A DNA stretch of 64,000 bases from Flavobacterium oreochromis (GCF_019565455.1 NZ_CP067377.1:1742001-1806000); one strand, 5' to 3'; counted from the first letter of the stretch, positions 47,895 through 59,318 are shown. Notes: generated from the letters alone by a model not told the origin. Translations and numbers: made by a program.

Positions 47895-48416
47895 TTATTT
47901 GTGGAGGGTATTTTTCAAGTATTCTAGATACAAATTCTTTAATACGGGCATCTTTTTGTTAACATCTTCTGTTAGTTGTCCAGATCCTTTTCCTTGCCAG
48001 ATTAGTTCTTTTGTTTTGGCATCTATTACATCAATGATTAATGTGCCTTCTATAGATGTAATAGGCATTGAATAACTAAAACTTCCCCACCAAGGATTAT
48101 TCCATCCCATGTTCCATCCCCAGTTATTGTTATAATAATCTACGCGTTCTTTTTCTTTTGTGAAAAAACTGATTAGGATATCTGCATTTTCAGATTTGGT
48201 AAAACCTTTTGCTGTTAAGGTTTCATCTAGAGCGTATAAAATTCTTTTTTTGTCTAGATCAGATATTTCTGCTTTATCAATACCACTTTTCAGGTATGCA
48301 AAGGTTTTGTACTGGTCAAAACGAGCTCTTTTGTCATAATCAGTATTTACGTGTACTGAACTACATGCTGTAAGAATAAAAAATCCGAATAGTGTTAGTA
48401 ATTTTATCGTTTTCAT
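47895..48416 (-). CDS. DUF4136 family lipoprotein
   Basis: 173 residues with a lipoprotein signal, Cys18 in FFILTACSSVHV. The DUF4136 pattern follows: DKRARFDQYKTFAYL near 29-43, ALDETLTAKGFTKSENADILISFF near 67-90, and EGTLIIDVIDAKTKELIWQGKGSGQL near 123-148. An aromatic/Asn-rich stretch (YNNNWGWNMGWNNPWWG) sits between. Probably outer-membrane associated; function unknown. Confidence 0.85.
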   Translation of the reverse strand: MKTIKLLTLFGFFILTACSSVHVNTDYDKRARFDQYKTFAYLKSGIDKAEISDLDKKRILYALDETLTAKGFTKSENADILISFFTKEKERVDYYNNNWGWNMGWNNPWWGSFSYSMPITSIEGTLIIDVIDAKTKELIWQGKGSGQLTEDVNKKMPVLKNLYLEYLKNTLHK

Positions 48417-48487
48417 AATACTGGAAATTTTAAATGGGTGTTATAAAATTACATCAAAAAATATACCAAAATAAATGTTTTTAACTT

Positions 48488-50473
48488 TTATAATAGAGTG
48501 TCGTCAACGATATTAGGAAGGGTTACTTTTAATAAAGGTTCTTGTTCCATAGCGCGTTTGATAGCAAAGATAGCACCTTCATTTCGAGCCCAACTTCTTC
48601 TTGAAATGCCATTGTTAACATCCCAGAAAAGCATTGATTTTAATCGTCTTTCGCTGTCTGCAGAACCGTCTAATAGCATACCGAAACCACCATTTATTAC
48701 TTCTCCCCAGCCTACACCACCACCGTTGTGAATAGATACCCAGGTAGCACCGCGAAAACTATCACCTATAACATTATGAATGGCCATATCTGCTGTGAAT
48801 CTTGAACCATCGTAAATATTAGAGGTTTCTCGGTAAGGTGAGTCAGTACCTGAAACATCATGATGATCACGTCCTAGTACGATAGGTCCAATTTCTCCTT
48901 TGTTGATTGCGTTGTTAAATGCTTGTGCTATTTTAGTACGACCTTCTGCATCTGCGTACAAAATACGTGCTTGTGAGCCTACTACTAATTTGTTTTGCTG
49001 TGCTCCTTTAATCCATTGAATATTGTCTGCCATTTGTTGTTGGATTTCTTCAGGAGCATTTTTCATCATTTCTTCTAAGATTTGACAAGCAATATCGTCT
49101 GTTTTTTGTAAATCTTCTGGTTTTCCAGAAGTACATACCCAACGGAAAGGACCAAAACCATAATCAAAACACATGGGACCCATGATATCCTGAACGTAGG
49201 ATGGATATTTAAATTCTCGGCCTAAAGTTGGATTTTCAGCCATAATATTAGCACCAGCACGTGATGCTTCTAAAAGAAAAGCATTTCCATAATCAAAAAA
49301 ATAGGTTCCTTTTTCAGTGTGTTTATTAATGGCTTCGGCATGACGGCGTAATGTTTTTTGGACTTCTAATTTGAATTCGTCAGGGTTGTTGGCCATCATA
49401 TTATTTGCTTCCTCAAAAGAAATACCAACGGGGTAGTAGCCACCAGCCCAAGGATTGTGTAATGAGGTTTGGTCTGAGCCTAAGTCAATTTGTAAGCCTT
49501 CTTCATAAAAACGTTCCCATACATCTACTACATTTCCTAAATAAGCTAGGGAAACTACTTCTTTAGTTTCTAATGCTTTTTTAACACGAGAAATTAATTC
49601 ATTCATGTTTTCGTGAATTTCGTGAATCCAGCCTTGTTCATGACGTATTTTGGTTATTTTAGGGTTTACTTCTGCACAAACAGTTACACAACCGGCAATA
49701 GTTCCTGCTTTTGGTTGAGCTCCGCTCATTCCTCCTAATCCAGAGGTGACAAATAATCCGCCATTAGGATTTTTTTTAATTTTTCTAAATCCATTTAAAA
49801 CAGTAATGGTAGTGCCATGTACTATTCCTTGAGGACCAATATACATATAGCTTCCTGCTGTCATTTGCCCGTATTGTGTTACGCCTAAAGCATTAAAACG
49901 TTCCCAATCATCAGGTTTAGAGTAATTAGGAATCATCATACCGTTTGTAACTACTACTCTTGGAGCGTCTTTATGAGAGGGGAATAATCCCATAGGATGA
50001 CCTGAGTACATAACAAGTGTTTGCTCATCTGTCATTTCGGCTAAATATTTCATTGTTAGCCTATATTGAGCCCAGTTGCTAAAAACACCTCCATTGCCAC
50101 CGTAAGTTATTAATTCGTGAGGATGTTGAGCTACAGCATAATCCAGATTATTTTGAATCATAAGCATAATGGCTTTTGCTTGTAAGCTTTTACCTGGATA
50201 GTCCGTAATAGGTCGAGCTTTTATTTCATAATCAGGACGTAAACGATACATATATATACGTCCATATTTTTCTAATTCTTCTTTAAATTCTGGAATTAGT
50301 TCAGCATGCTGGTTAGGCTCAAAATAGCGAAGAGCATTTTTTAAAGCTAACTTTTTTTCTTCTGTAGTTAATATTTCTTTACGCTTTGGAGCGTGGTTAA
50401 TTTGAGATTCATACGTTTTTGCTTGTGGTAAGATTGTAGGAATTCCTTCTGCTATTTGTTCTTGAAATGTCAT
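48488..50473 (-). CDS. hutU: Urocanate hydratase
   Basis: 661 residues, the long Bacteroidota form against about 555 in Pseudomonas or Bacillus. Family marks: YAVAQHPHELITYGGNGGVFSNWAQY near 127-152, SGHPMGLFPSH near 177-187, TAGSYMYIGPQGIVHGTT, TSGLGGMSGAQPKAG near 244-258, and GGGVGWGEVINGGFGMLLDGS near 597-617. It hydrates urocanate to imidazolone propionate with bound NAD in histidine breakdown. No other hut gene lies in the window. Confidence 0.95.
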   Translation of the reverse strand: MTFQEQIAEGIPTILPQAKTYESQINHAPKRKEILTTEEKKLALKNALRYFEPNQHAELIPEFKEELEKYGRIYMYRLRPDYEIKARPITDYPGKSLQAKAIMLMIQNNLDYAVAQHPHELITYGGNGGVFSNWAQYRLTMKYLAEMTDEQTLVMYSGHPMGLFPSHKDAPRVVVTNGMMIPNYSKPDDWERFNALGVTQYGQMTAGSYMYIGPQGIVHGTTITVLNGFRKIKKNPNGGLFVTSGLGGMSGAQPKAGTIAGCVTVCAEVNPKITKIRHEQGWIHEIHENMNELISRVKKALETKEVVSLAYLGNVVDVWERFYEEGLQIDLGSDQTSLHNPWAGGYYPVGISFEEANNMMANNPDEFKLEVQKTLRRHAEAINKHTEKGTYFFDYGNAFLLEASRAGANIMAENPTLGREFKYPSYVQDIMGPMCFDYGFGPFRWVCTSGKPEDLQKTDDIACQILEEMMKNAPEEIQQQMADNIQWIKGAQQNKLVVGSQARILYADAEGRTKIAQAFNNAINKGEIGPIVLGRDHHDVSGTDSPYRETSNIYDGSRFTADMAIHNVIGDSFRGATWVSIHNGGGVGWGEVINGGFGMLLDGSADSERRLKSMLFWDVNNGISRRSWARNEGAIFAIKRAMEQEPLLKVTLPNIVDDTLL

Positions 50474-50546
50474 TTTGTTTAGCTTTAAGCTTTATGCTAT
50501 AAGCAATAAGCAATTTTTATTGTGTTTTTTTAAAATTTTAGAATTA

Positions 50547-50750
50547 TTAGATATGCCAAAAAGGGTTGGTTTTTTTTATTATTCCGGTTTTTTTATCAAA
50601 TCCATAAGGACAATGACGGCATCCACTTTTGCAACAATAACCCCGTTTTAAATGGTATTTTTCTGTGAAGCATTTATATCCTTCAGGAGTATAATAAAAA
50701 TCTTCACCTTCTTTTAAATTATTTGGATTTAAATCATTGTTCATGCGCAC
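50547..50750 (-). CDS. DUF5522 family small Cys-rich protein
   Basis: 67 residues. LKEGEDFYYTPEGYKCFTEKYHLKRGYCCKSGCRHCPYGF carries Cys at about 31, 43, 44, 48 and 51 with His at 37 and 50, a likely metal-binding knot. The phrase FTxxYHLxRGxCCxxGCRHCP is the family signature. Function unknown. It lies 73 bp ahead of hutU on the same strand. Confidence 0.85.
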   Translation of the reverse strand: MRMNNDLNPNNLKEGEDFYYTPEGYKCFTEKYHLKRGYCCKSGCRHCPYGFDKKTGIIKKTNPFWHI

Positions 50751-50771
50751 AAATTTATCAAATTTGTATAT

Positions 50772-51059
50772 ATGTTTTTTATAGTATCTAAATATTTAAC
50801 ACCTAAGGGATTTCGTGGAATTACTTTTTTTCCATTTGTTTTTATGCGAAAGGAGGACGATAGAGCTGATGTATGTTTTATAAATCATGAAAGAATTCAT
50901 ATACAGCAACAAAAGGAGATGTTGTTGTTTTTATTTTTTATTTGGTATGGAATAGAGTATTTGTTTCGATTATTACAGTTTAGAGATAAAAGGAAGGCGT
51001 ATTATAATATTTCATTTGAAAGAGAGGCATATAAAAAGAAAAAGACCTCCACTATTTAA
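50772..51059 (+). CDS. Small membrane protein with HERIH (HExxH) motif
   Basis: 95 residues. It has a membrane segment at about 49-64 (LLLFLFFIWYGIEYLF). NHERIHIQQQKEML just before it contains HExxH, and a later SFEREAY near 82-88 could give a third metal ligand (Glu), as in gluzincin peptidases. This is a conserved small protein of Bacteroidota by its look, but no function is known to me. It is divergent from the DUF5522 gene. Metallopeptidase activity is speculative given the small size. Confidence 0.7.
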   Translation: MFFIVSKYLTPKGFRGITFFPFVFMRKEDDRADVCFINHERIHIQQQKEMLLFLFFIWYGIEYLFRLLQFRDKRKAYYNISFEREAYKKKKTSTI

Positions 51060-51074
51060 AGAGGAGGTCTTTTT
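51041..51074. terminator. Terminator overlapping the end of the HERIH gene
   Basis: AAAGACCTCC (51041-51050) pairs with GGAGGTCTTT (51063-51072), followed by TT. It spans the stop codon of the small plus-strand gene and faces the end of the T9SS surface protein gene. Confidence 0.75.
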
Positions 51075-51093
51075 GGGCATTTTTACAATATGT

Positions 51094-54000
51094 TTAGTAT
51101 ATTACTTTTTTAGTTATTATAGCTCCGTTTTCGAGCATTATTTTTACTAATATCATACTTTGAGTGTTTTTAAGATTAATTAAAGATTCCATTTGATTAA
51201 TGTCTTTTGCTTCAATCAAAGTTTTTCCTAAAACATCATAAATTTCAATGTTTTTTAAATTGAATAATTCTGATTTGATATGTAATTCATTAGTTCCATA
51301 AATAAAAACACTATTCTTATACTCTGAATCGTTATTAGATAATGTTTCGTTCGTATATTTAATTATAAAACGTGTTTTAAATAGTCCTTTTTCACTTGTA
51401 AAAGAGTAGGGGCTAGTTGTTAAATCATGTGTTGTATTTGTTAATAAATCTTCTATATATATTTTCTGATTATTAGTTTTGAATATACCGTCTACTTCTG
51501 ATATAGCAAATTTATAATTACCATTTGCTGGTACTTGATATCCTATGTTGAATTTATCATTTATGTCAAAAGGGCCTTTACCTTGTATAACGTATGCGTC
51601 ATTATCTAGTAATGAAAAGGCTTTTAAAGGTGCTTCATAATCAGTTTTAGCATCAAATAAGAAATCTTTTTCTGCTGTTGCATCTTCTGTGTAACCAATT
51701 AAAAAACGGTCACTACTTGAAGTGTTATCAACTAGATCAATCCAAATTCGATCTGTTTGTTTTTCTTTTTATTATCAGTTGTTCTGTAAAATTGACTATT
51801 ATTATACGCTCTATTTAAATCGTCAGTTCTCATACTGTTTTTAAAAGTGATGTTAGCTGTTAAGGCATTGCCATCTTTCATCTTTACTAAAAATCCTTGT
51901 CCTGCAGCTATTTTTCCATTAAATCCTGTATCAGCACCAGTACTACTCCCTATACTAGATCCTAATTTAGTGTAGGTTAGATAGTCACTATAAGAATAGT
52001 TACTAGAAAAGTTTTGATAAAAAGGAGATGGATTACTGTTAGATATTGTTCCTTTATGAGTCCAAATTTGTATTCCTCCTTCTAAAACTGATTGATTTTC
52101 AGTTAAAAACTCAATAGCATCTATGGCTGAAGGATAAGGATTTCCAATTAAGTTTAAATTGTCATCTAAATTAGTTATAATGCGTCCTGTAGATCCTCTG
52201 TAATCACTTCCTATATAGGGACCACGAGCGATCGTTTTAGTAATGATACCATTTCTTGGTGCTCCTGTAAAGGTCGTTGAAAAAGTAGGGTTATTATTTG
52301 CTACTCTGATAATATATCCTTTACCTGCTTGCATGTTTTCGGTTGTGTTAAACCAATTTCCAAAACCAAAACCATTAGGATTTGGATAATCTGTTACCCA
52401 ATGATAAATTTTGCTAGTCAGACTGTTAGGTGATACGCTGGTTACTGGGAAATTGTTTACGGGAGAAGACCAATAAATATAATCAAGAGCTTTTAAGCCT
52501 ATTGCTGTTCTATCCATGGTGAAAGTTCCAGAAATTGTGTTAGCAGGAGATGGATTGTCATTTTTTTGTACAAAATTAGCGTTATTACGAACATTGAAGA
52601 CACCTCCATTTTTTATATCCATCCAGTCCGTAATGATTAAGTTGTTATCTGCTTGTAATTCTAAGTCTCCTGTAGATTTAATGGTTAGGTTTTTTCCATA
52701 ACCACTATATGCTGTACCTATAATTTTTGCTGTACTAGGAATAATAACACAAGTAGTAGCATCTGGCACAAAAGCGGGAGCCCAGTTTCCTGCTATATCC
52801 CAATTGTTATTTATGGTTCCTTTCCATGTACGGGTAGTATTTGTAATACTAATTGGTACGGTAGATACACATCCATTTGGGGTTAATGATTTTACAGATG
52901 TTGACCAAGAAGGAGATTCCATTGCTAAACCATTTGGTGCAAAGTAAATAGAGCTTACATTTTGGTTTGTGTAAGGAGTATCGCCTACATTGTCGTTGTT
53001 TGTGTCAATGTATACTATACCTGACGAGTTGTTCCATAAGTAGTTTGGTATAAAAGGTTTTGTTGCATTTATGTATACATCATCAATTGCCCAACCTTCT
53101 GCCCAAGTTCCTTTGTATTCAAATTTTATTGAGAGGTTTTGAATGCCAACAGGTAGTGAATAACTCGCAGATGTAAAAGAATGTGCTAAGCCTTGATCCG
53201 AATTATACATTATTAATAATGTCCAATGAGAGCTATTAGCAGGATCTGGGGAGGCAAGTGTTGAATAATAAACAGCTGCTGTGTCTGTATTGTCAAAATC
53301 AGAGTAATAGTGTCTAAAACTTAGAGTAGCAGTAGTACATCCAACAGTTGAAACAGTGTTTTTTGTGATCATTCTACTAGTCATTGTCAGATTATAGTAA
53401 TCAGATGTGGTTAAAGCAAATCGATCATCTATATTTCCTGAACTAATAGCGGGTTTGAAAACAGTTGTACTAATAGGTACAGAAGGACTTGGGTATAATT
53501 TCCAAGTAGCATTAGTGTAGCTAGTATTATTTAGCGTTTGTGTTACTCGAAAGTTTGTGTCTGAAATATCTAATTCAGAAAATGTTTCTGTTAATAAATT
53601 AAATTTAGTTTCACCAACGGTTGCTGTTATTTTTACTTGAGAATTTTCTCCACAAATAGTGGGAGCTGAAGCCGCTACATTGATTTCGGTTGTTGATTTT
53701 ATTTCGGCATCTACAAAAGTGTTATAGTAACTTTGACATGTTCCATTATAACCTTTAACAATGTATGTTTTACTAGTGTTTAATGATGGGGTTATCCATG
53801 TAGTCGTAGCTTGTCCAGAAACTATTGTACTTGGGCTAGTTCCTTCTAAAATATTAGTTACGGAATCATACCATCTGAATTCTGTAATATCTGTTGTTCC
53901 GTATGCTTGTAAGGTAACAGGACCAGCTCCACAACTAGTTCCAGAAGTAGCAGCATTAATTTTAGCAGAACAGTCAGCCAATATCGTTATTGTATAATCT

Positions 54001-55517
54001 TCGGTTTCTCCTCCACTATAATTATTACAAGGATCTAGAGTATTTGATGAAAAAGTTCTAATTCTAAGTGTATAAGTACCAGCTGGTATTGTGTGAGGGA
54101 TTGTAAAACCTAATGTGTTTTTAAGTTCCGTGTATATACTACCAGTAGTATAAACTAATTCATTAGTGTTGTTAAAAAGACCATCTTTGTTATTCCAATC
54201 AATCCATATTCTTATAGTTTGACTATTGGGTTTGTCAGGTAGAGTGGCTAATAAATTAACTCCTCCTCCTTGTATTTGAGTAAATAAATTAATGTGTCTA
54301 TAATTTCCGTAACCTCCAGGAGAATAACCTGTGTTGTTGTTAGCATATGTAGTTACAGTGCCTACAGATTCTAAACTATTTATATATCTATTACTACTAG
54401 AAGATGAAGGGGTGCAATATGTGAAATTTGTAGTTGTAGTTGTAGATGCTGATAATGGGTTAGTTGTGTTATATTTAGGTCCTCCAGTACAGCTTGTATT
54501 ATTATAAGAGAAAATATGATAATAATAAGATGTAGAGGTAATTAATCCGCTATCATTAAAAGAAGTATTAGAGTCAGTGTCTATTACGACATAATTTGCA
54601 CCTAAAGCGGTAGATCCTATTGGATAAAACGTTCCATTGATCGGATTTGGTTTTATACTTGTATTAGAGCGTACAACTAGATAACTGTTAGGAGAAGGGC
54701 TTGCAGCTGCAAAATTTCCTGCTATTGTTGTAGTACCAGGTGTCAGAACAAGAGCAGAAGGTTGAGCAGTAGGGGTTAAACAAGTTTGAATAGGAGCCCA
54801 TGTAAAGGTTAATCCATTAGATGGAGCACTTGAACCGTTTGTTGTACAGGAATCAGTATTAAAGGTTCCTTTTGTTGTTGTTAAAGCCCAATTTGAGTGA
54901 TTTGTTTTATTTCTATTATTGAAATCAGTATTAGAGGTTCCTCTTAGTCCAACTTCAACATTTATATTTTCAGTTGTAGTGGTACCAGTTGGAGAGCAAA
55001 TTCCATAAACAACAGATATAGTATTAGTTGTTTCATATAATTTTATTTGGAAATCAAAATTTCCATTTCCACTATATCTTCTGGCATCATCCCATTGAAT
55101 GGTAAATATTCTATAAGGAGCAGTTCCTGTTGTTGAATAAGTTATAGCTTTTGTTCCACCATCAATTAAGTCTGCTCCAATTGCACTAATAGCCCCTGTG
55201 TAACTAATAGTTGATGATATAGGGTTGTACAAGGAATTGGTAGGGCTTGTAGAGCCAAATGTAATGAAACCATTACTGCTAATAGTACAAGCAGTATAGT
55301 TTGAATTGTTAAAATTAAAAGTAAAACCAATGGGTATGTTGGGAACTGTATTCTCATCCCATCCAGGGTTCATTGCTGCTGTACCTGATATAGAAACATA
55401 TGTTCCGTTGCTTTCTGAAAAGTTATAGGATGATACTTGCCCTCTATTTTCAACTATAAATAGAACTAAAAATACTAGAAGGAATAAATCATTCTTTATT
55501 CTGTAAAATTCTTTCAT
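51094..55517 (-). pseudogene. Giant T9SS-secreted surface protein (GEVED and Ig-like repeats), frameshifted
   Basis: The main frame (51732-55517, 1261 residues) has a signal peptide ending NRGQ and a beta-rich N-terminal domain (FTFNFNNSNYTACTISSNGF). A GEVED domain lies around 430-510 (WIDWNNKDGLFNN ... CNNYSGGETEDYTI), followed by Ig-like, CUB/MAM-like and C-terminal layers rich in Gly/Asn/Thr. The tail reads in another frame after a five-T run at 51776-51780: TDRIWIDLVDNTSSSDRFLIGY ... IEIYDVLGKTLIEAKD ... NGAIITKKVIY, a T9SS sorting domain ending at 51094. Restored length is about 1474 residues. Likely an adhesin or sheath protein on the cell surface. Confidence 0.82.
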
Positions 55518-55827
55518 AAATGTTTGCTTTTTTGGAGATATTTACTTATATTATAGTCGGTATAGCGGTAAAATTATACTTTGTTGTAGTTATATCCAAT
55601 TTATTTAAGTAAAAAATAGTGCTTTGTCGATTTTTTTCTACAAACAAGACCTTGAATTTGTTTAATTTTATCATGTTGTTTTTTCGTAAAAAGCCATACA
55701 AATACTGGGATTTGTTTAATTTTTAAAGGTATTTTTGTGAATTTTTCTTTTTGTATAAAAATTCTTATATTATAATTAAATTAAAAAACCTAAATTCTTA
55801 ATATCTAAAATAATATACCTTTGTGGA
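55518..55827. other. Intergenic region with promoter element next to ACC-deaminase-like start
   Basis: 310 bp between divergent genes, AT-rich, no gene seen. TACCTTTG at 55817-55824 fits the TAnnTTTG -7 element for the plus-strand gene. It lies only a few bases before the GTG start at 55828, so a leaderless or very short-leader mRNA is possible, or the true start is further in. No good -33 is seen. Confidence 0.4.
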
Positions 55828-56751
55828 GTGAATAGTTTAATCCAAAAAATAAATATTGCCTTACCACAAGAAATTACGCTTTTTATAAAGCGTGAAGATC
55901 AAATTCACCCTTTTGTTTCTGGAAATAAATACCGAAAGCTTAAGTATAATTTGCATTATTTAGAGAAAAATCATTGTGATACATTAGTAACATTTGGAGG
56001 AGCTTTTTCAAATCATATTGTAGCTACTGCCTTTGCTTGTAAAGAAAAAGGAATAAATTGTGTAGGTATAATTAGGGGAGAAGAACTTTGGAAAGAAATA
56101 AACAACAATCCTACTTTACGATTTGCTCAAAAATGTGGAATGAAATTTGAGTTTATAACTAGAGAGCAATATCGAGATAAAGAAAATATAGATTTTAAAT
56201 ACTTTATAGAGTCTAAATATGGTAGTTGTTATTGGTTGCCAGAAGGAGGAACGAATGAATTAGCAATCAAAGGATGTGAAGAGATTCTTAATTCTTCTGA
56301 TCAGTGTTATGATTATATATGTACAGCAGTAGGTACAGGAGGAACTATTTCAGGGATAATTAACAGTGTTTTATCTCATCAAAAAGTATTAGGTTTTCCT
56401 GCGTTGAAAAGTGATTTTTAAAAAAAAGAGGTACAGTCATTGTGCTTAAATAAAAATCAATGGGATATGATAAATGATTATCATTTTGGAGGATATGGAA
56501 AAGTAACAGAGGAATTAATTCGTTTTCTAAATGATTTTTATGATAAAACGACTATACCTTTAGATCCAGTGTACACAGGTAAAATGTTGTTTGGTGTAAT
56601 AGATATGATTAATAAAGGATATTTTGAGCCAAAAACAAAAATTTTAACTATTCATACAGGTGGCTTACAGGGTATAGAAGGTATGAATCAGTTCTTATTT
56701 AAAAAAAATAAAACACTCATTCATTATGAAGATAGTTTAAAAAATCAATAA
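55828..56751 (+). pseudogene. ACC deaminase / D-cysteine desulfhydrase family PLP enzyme, frameshifted
   Basis: The first frame (197 residues, GTG start) has the PLP-Lys motif HPFVSGNKYRKLKYNL near 27-42, TLVTFGGAFSNHIVATAFA, and the phosphate-binding AVGTGGTISGI near 167-177. The second (56440-56751) adds FGGYGKVTEELI, LDPVYTGKMLFGVIDMI and LTIHTGGLQGIEGM. The slip is at the five-T run 56415-56419 (one more T gives SDFLKKEVQSL). Restored length is about 308 residues, normal for the family. Whether it acts on ACC or D-cysteine cannot be told by eye. Confidence 0.83.
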
Positions 56752-56873
56752 TTTTGAGCTTTACTTTAAAAATGAATCTAGATCAATCCGATCAGAATGA
56801 AATTTTATAAATAGAATAATTAAAAGAGTTCATTTAGATTATATAATCGAAGAATATAAAATAAAGTTACTCC

Positions 56874-57815
56874 ATGAAAAAAATAATATATTTTCTTTTA
56901 TCGATTTTTTTAGTTAGTTGTGGAACTTCCAAGCCTAAGATTCAGACTACTAAAAAAGTAGTTCATACGACTCCACAAAAAAAAGGAACTCAAAATGAAA
57001 AAATAATAAATAATAGTCAAAATATTAGTAATTCAGAAGAATTAGTAGCAACCTCAAGAGTTAAGGTAACTCCTGAAATTGTAAATGGATATGTCTTACA
57101 ATTTAAAGATGTTGCTATGAATAATATGAAAGAACATAAAGTACCTGCTAGTATCATTTTAGCACAAGGTATTTTAGAGTCAGGAGCAGGTACAGGATCG
57201 CTTTGTCGTACTGCTAATAATCATTTTGGGATTAAATGTCATAAAGAATGGACAGGAGATTCTGTTCGTTATGATGACGATGCTGCTCAAGAATGTTTTA
57301 GGAAATATGAAAACCCATCTCATTCTTATCGTGATCATTCATTGTTTTTAACATCACGATCTTGGTATGCACCCTTATTTAAACTTGATCCTTATGATTA
57401 TAAAGGATGGGCATATGGACTAAAAAAATCAGGATACGCAACAGATCCTAAATATCCAGAAAAACTGATATCTATTATTGAACGTTATAAACTACACGAG
57501 TACGATTCTAAAGTTTTAGGTTTTGTTTTTGTCCCTTCTGTAAAAACAGAAAATCTTATAAAAGAACCCAAACCATCTGGACAACCATTTATAGTAAAAG
57601 AAGTAACCTCAGAAGTAAAAGATACAGTAAAAGTTTTAACAAATTCGAATACACTATCTGAAAAGCCTACTAAAGGAACTACTCATACTGTGTTACAAGG
57701 AGAAACTTTGTATGCAATTTCAAAAAAATACAATACAACGGTAGAACAAATTCGTCAGAAAAATAACATGATAGATAATGCAATAGCTATCGGACAAGTA
57801 TTAATAATTTTTTAA
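56874..57815 (+). CDS. Lipoprotein N-acetylglucosaminidase with LysM domain
   Basis: 313 residues. Lipoprotein signal with Cys16 (FLVSCGTS). The glucosaminidase (GH73-type) domain spans about 75-215: VPASIILAQGILESGAGTGSL with the catalytic Glu in ILESG, NNHFGIKCHKEWTGD, and YKGWAYGLKKSGYATDPKY. The C-terminal LysM (about 267-313: HTVLQGETLYAISKKYNTTVEQI) binds peptidoglycan. It cleaves cell-wall glycan strands, probably in wall turnover. It lies between the ACC-deaminase-like gene and hemL. Confidence 0.9.
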   Translation: MKKIIYFLLSIFLVSCGTSKPKIQTTKKVVHTTPQKKGTQNEKIINNSQNISNSEELVATSRVKVTPEIVNGYVLQFKDVAMNNMKEHKVPASIILAQGILESGAGTGSLCRTANNHFGIKCHKEWTGDSVRYDDDAAQECFRKYENPSHSYRDHSLFLTSRSWYAPLFKLDPYDYKGWAYGLKKSGYATDPKYPEKLISIIERYKLHEYDSKVLGFVFVPSVKTENLIKEPKPSGQPFIVKEVTSEVKDTVKVLTNSNTLSEKPTKGTTHTVLQGETLYAISKKYNTTVEQIRQKNNMIDNAIAIGQVLIIF

Positions 57816-57939
57816 ACATAATTTCCTGTTGTATGCTGCATTTGTTATTGTGAGTTAAAGAAATACAAATAAATTAAATTTATCTCAGAATGATAGTGTG
57901 TTGTTTCCATCAGGATCATATATAAATATCAGGAACAAA

Positions 57940-59226
57940 ATGATTTATCAAAGAAGCAGTCAGTTATTTCAGGAAGCGGCAGAAGTTATTCCAGGAGGAG
58001 TTAACTCACCTGTTCGCGCTTTTAAGTATGTAGGGGGTACCCCTATTTTTGTGAAAGAAGCCAAAGGTGCTTACTTATATGACGAAGATGGTAATCGTTT
58101 AATCGATTATATCAACTCTTGGGGACCAATGATTTTAGGTCATGCGTATCAACCTGTTGTGCAGGCGGTAATAGAAAAAGCTCAAAAAGGAACTTCCTTT
58201 GGTATGCCTACTGAGTTAGAAACACAAATAGCAAAACTAGCAGTTTCTATGGTGCCTAATATTGATAAAATCCGATTTGTTAATTCTGGTACAGAAGCAT
58301 GTATGAGTGCTATTCGTTTAGCGCGTGGTTTTACAAACCGTGATAAAATAATCAAATTTGCAGGTTGTTATCATGGACATTCTGATTCATTTTTAATTCA
58401 AGCGGGTAGTGGAGCTATAACTTTTGGTTCACCTAATAGTCCAGGTGTAACACAAGGAACAGCTCAAGATACATTATTAGCAAATTACAATGATCTTGAG
58501 AATGTAAAAACTTTATTAGAAGCAAATCAAGATCAAATAGCTGCTATTATTATAGAACCAGTTGCAGGTAATATGGGGTGTGTACCACCTAAAGAAGGTT
58601 TTTTACTAGCATTAAGAGAACTTTGCGATATTCATGGAACTTTACTCATTTTTGATGAAGTAATGACAGGATTTCGTTTAGCAAAAGGAGGAGCTCAAGA
58701 ACTATTTAATATAAAAGCAGATATTGTTTGTTTCGGTAAAGTAATAGGAGGAGGATTGCCAGTTGGTGCTTTTGCTGCACGAAATGAAATTATGAATTAT
58801 TTAGCACCATTAGGACCTGTTTATCAAGCAGGAACATTATCTGGGAATCCATTAGCTATGGCTGCAGGGTTAGCTATGTTAGAAGCTTTAAATCAAGATG
58901 ATAAAATTTTTAATCGGTTAGATGAAAAAACAGCTTATTTAGAAAAAGGTATTCGTGAAGTATTAACTAAAAATAATATTCTTTATACAATTAATCGTGT
59001 AGGCTCTATGATTTCAGTTCATTTTGATGAAGCTGAAGTTTTTGATTTTGAAACATCTAAAAAAGGAGATAATCAATATTTTAAAGATTTCTTTCACGGA
59101 TTAGTAAAAGAAGGTGTTTATATTGCACCTTCAGCTTATGAAACATGGTTTATAACTGATGCGTTAACTTATGAAGATTTAGATTACACCATTCAAGCTA
59201 TTGATAGAGTTACAAAAAGCTTATAA
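57940..59226 (+). CDS. hemL: Glutamate-1-semialdehyde 2,1-aminomutase
   Basis: 428 residues from the ATG at 57940; an in-frame GTG at 57898 would add 14 unlikely residues. Marks: [16 protein letters not shown] at the start, [53 protein letters not shown] and the PLP-Lys motif [17 protein letters not shown] near residue 265. It converts glutamate-1-semialdehyde to 5-aminolevulinate, the C5 heme route, so the organism can make heme as well as import it. Confidence 0.95.
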   Translation: MIYQRSSQLFQEAAEVIPGGVNSPVRAFKYVGGTPIFVKEAKGAYLYDEDGNRLIDYINSWGPMILGHAYQPVVQAVIEKAQKGTSFGMPTELETQIAKLAVSMVPNIDKIRFVNSGTEACMSAIRLARGFTNRDKIIKFAGCYHGHSDSFLIQAGSGAITFGSPNSPGVTQGTAQDTLLANYNDLENVKTLLEANQDQIAAIIIEPVAGNMGCVPPKEGFLLALRELCDIHGTLLIFDEVMTGFRLAKGGAQELFNIKADIVCFGKVIGGGLPVGAFAARNEIMNYLAPLGPVYQAGTLSGNPLAMAAGLAMLEALNQDDKIFNRLDEKTAYLEKGIREVLTKNNILYTINRVGSMISVHFDEAEVFDFETSKKGDNQYFKDFFHGLVKEGVYIAPSAYETWFITDALTYEDLDYTIQAIDRVTKSL

Positions 59227-59242
59227 GTAATTACTTGTATAT

Positions 59243-59276
59243 AAAAAAAGTCCGATGATTCATCGGACTTTTTTTA
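59243..59276 (+). terminator. Terminator after hemL
   Basis: AAAAAAAGTCCGATGA and TCATCGGACTTTTTTT form a strong stem with a tiny loop. It starts 17 bp after the hemL stop and insulates the nos cluster that follows. Confidence 0.88.
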
Positions 59277-59300
59277 TATACAAAAATATAATACTTCTTT

Positions 59301-59318
59301 TTATGATTAGAGTCATAA
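59301..59318. promoter_or_regulatory. Crp/Fnr-type dyad ahead of the nos cluster
   Basis: TTATGA-TTAGAG-TCATAA is a perfect 6+6 palindrome whose TGA-N6-TCA core is that of Crp/Fnr binding sites. TATGTTCG at 59328-59335 is one base off the TAnnTTTG -7 element. The dyad then covers the -33 region, as for a class-II activator site. The gene start is at 59374. Regulation by a Crp/Fnr protein under low oxygen or nitrogen oxides is inferred. Confidence 0.6.
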
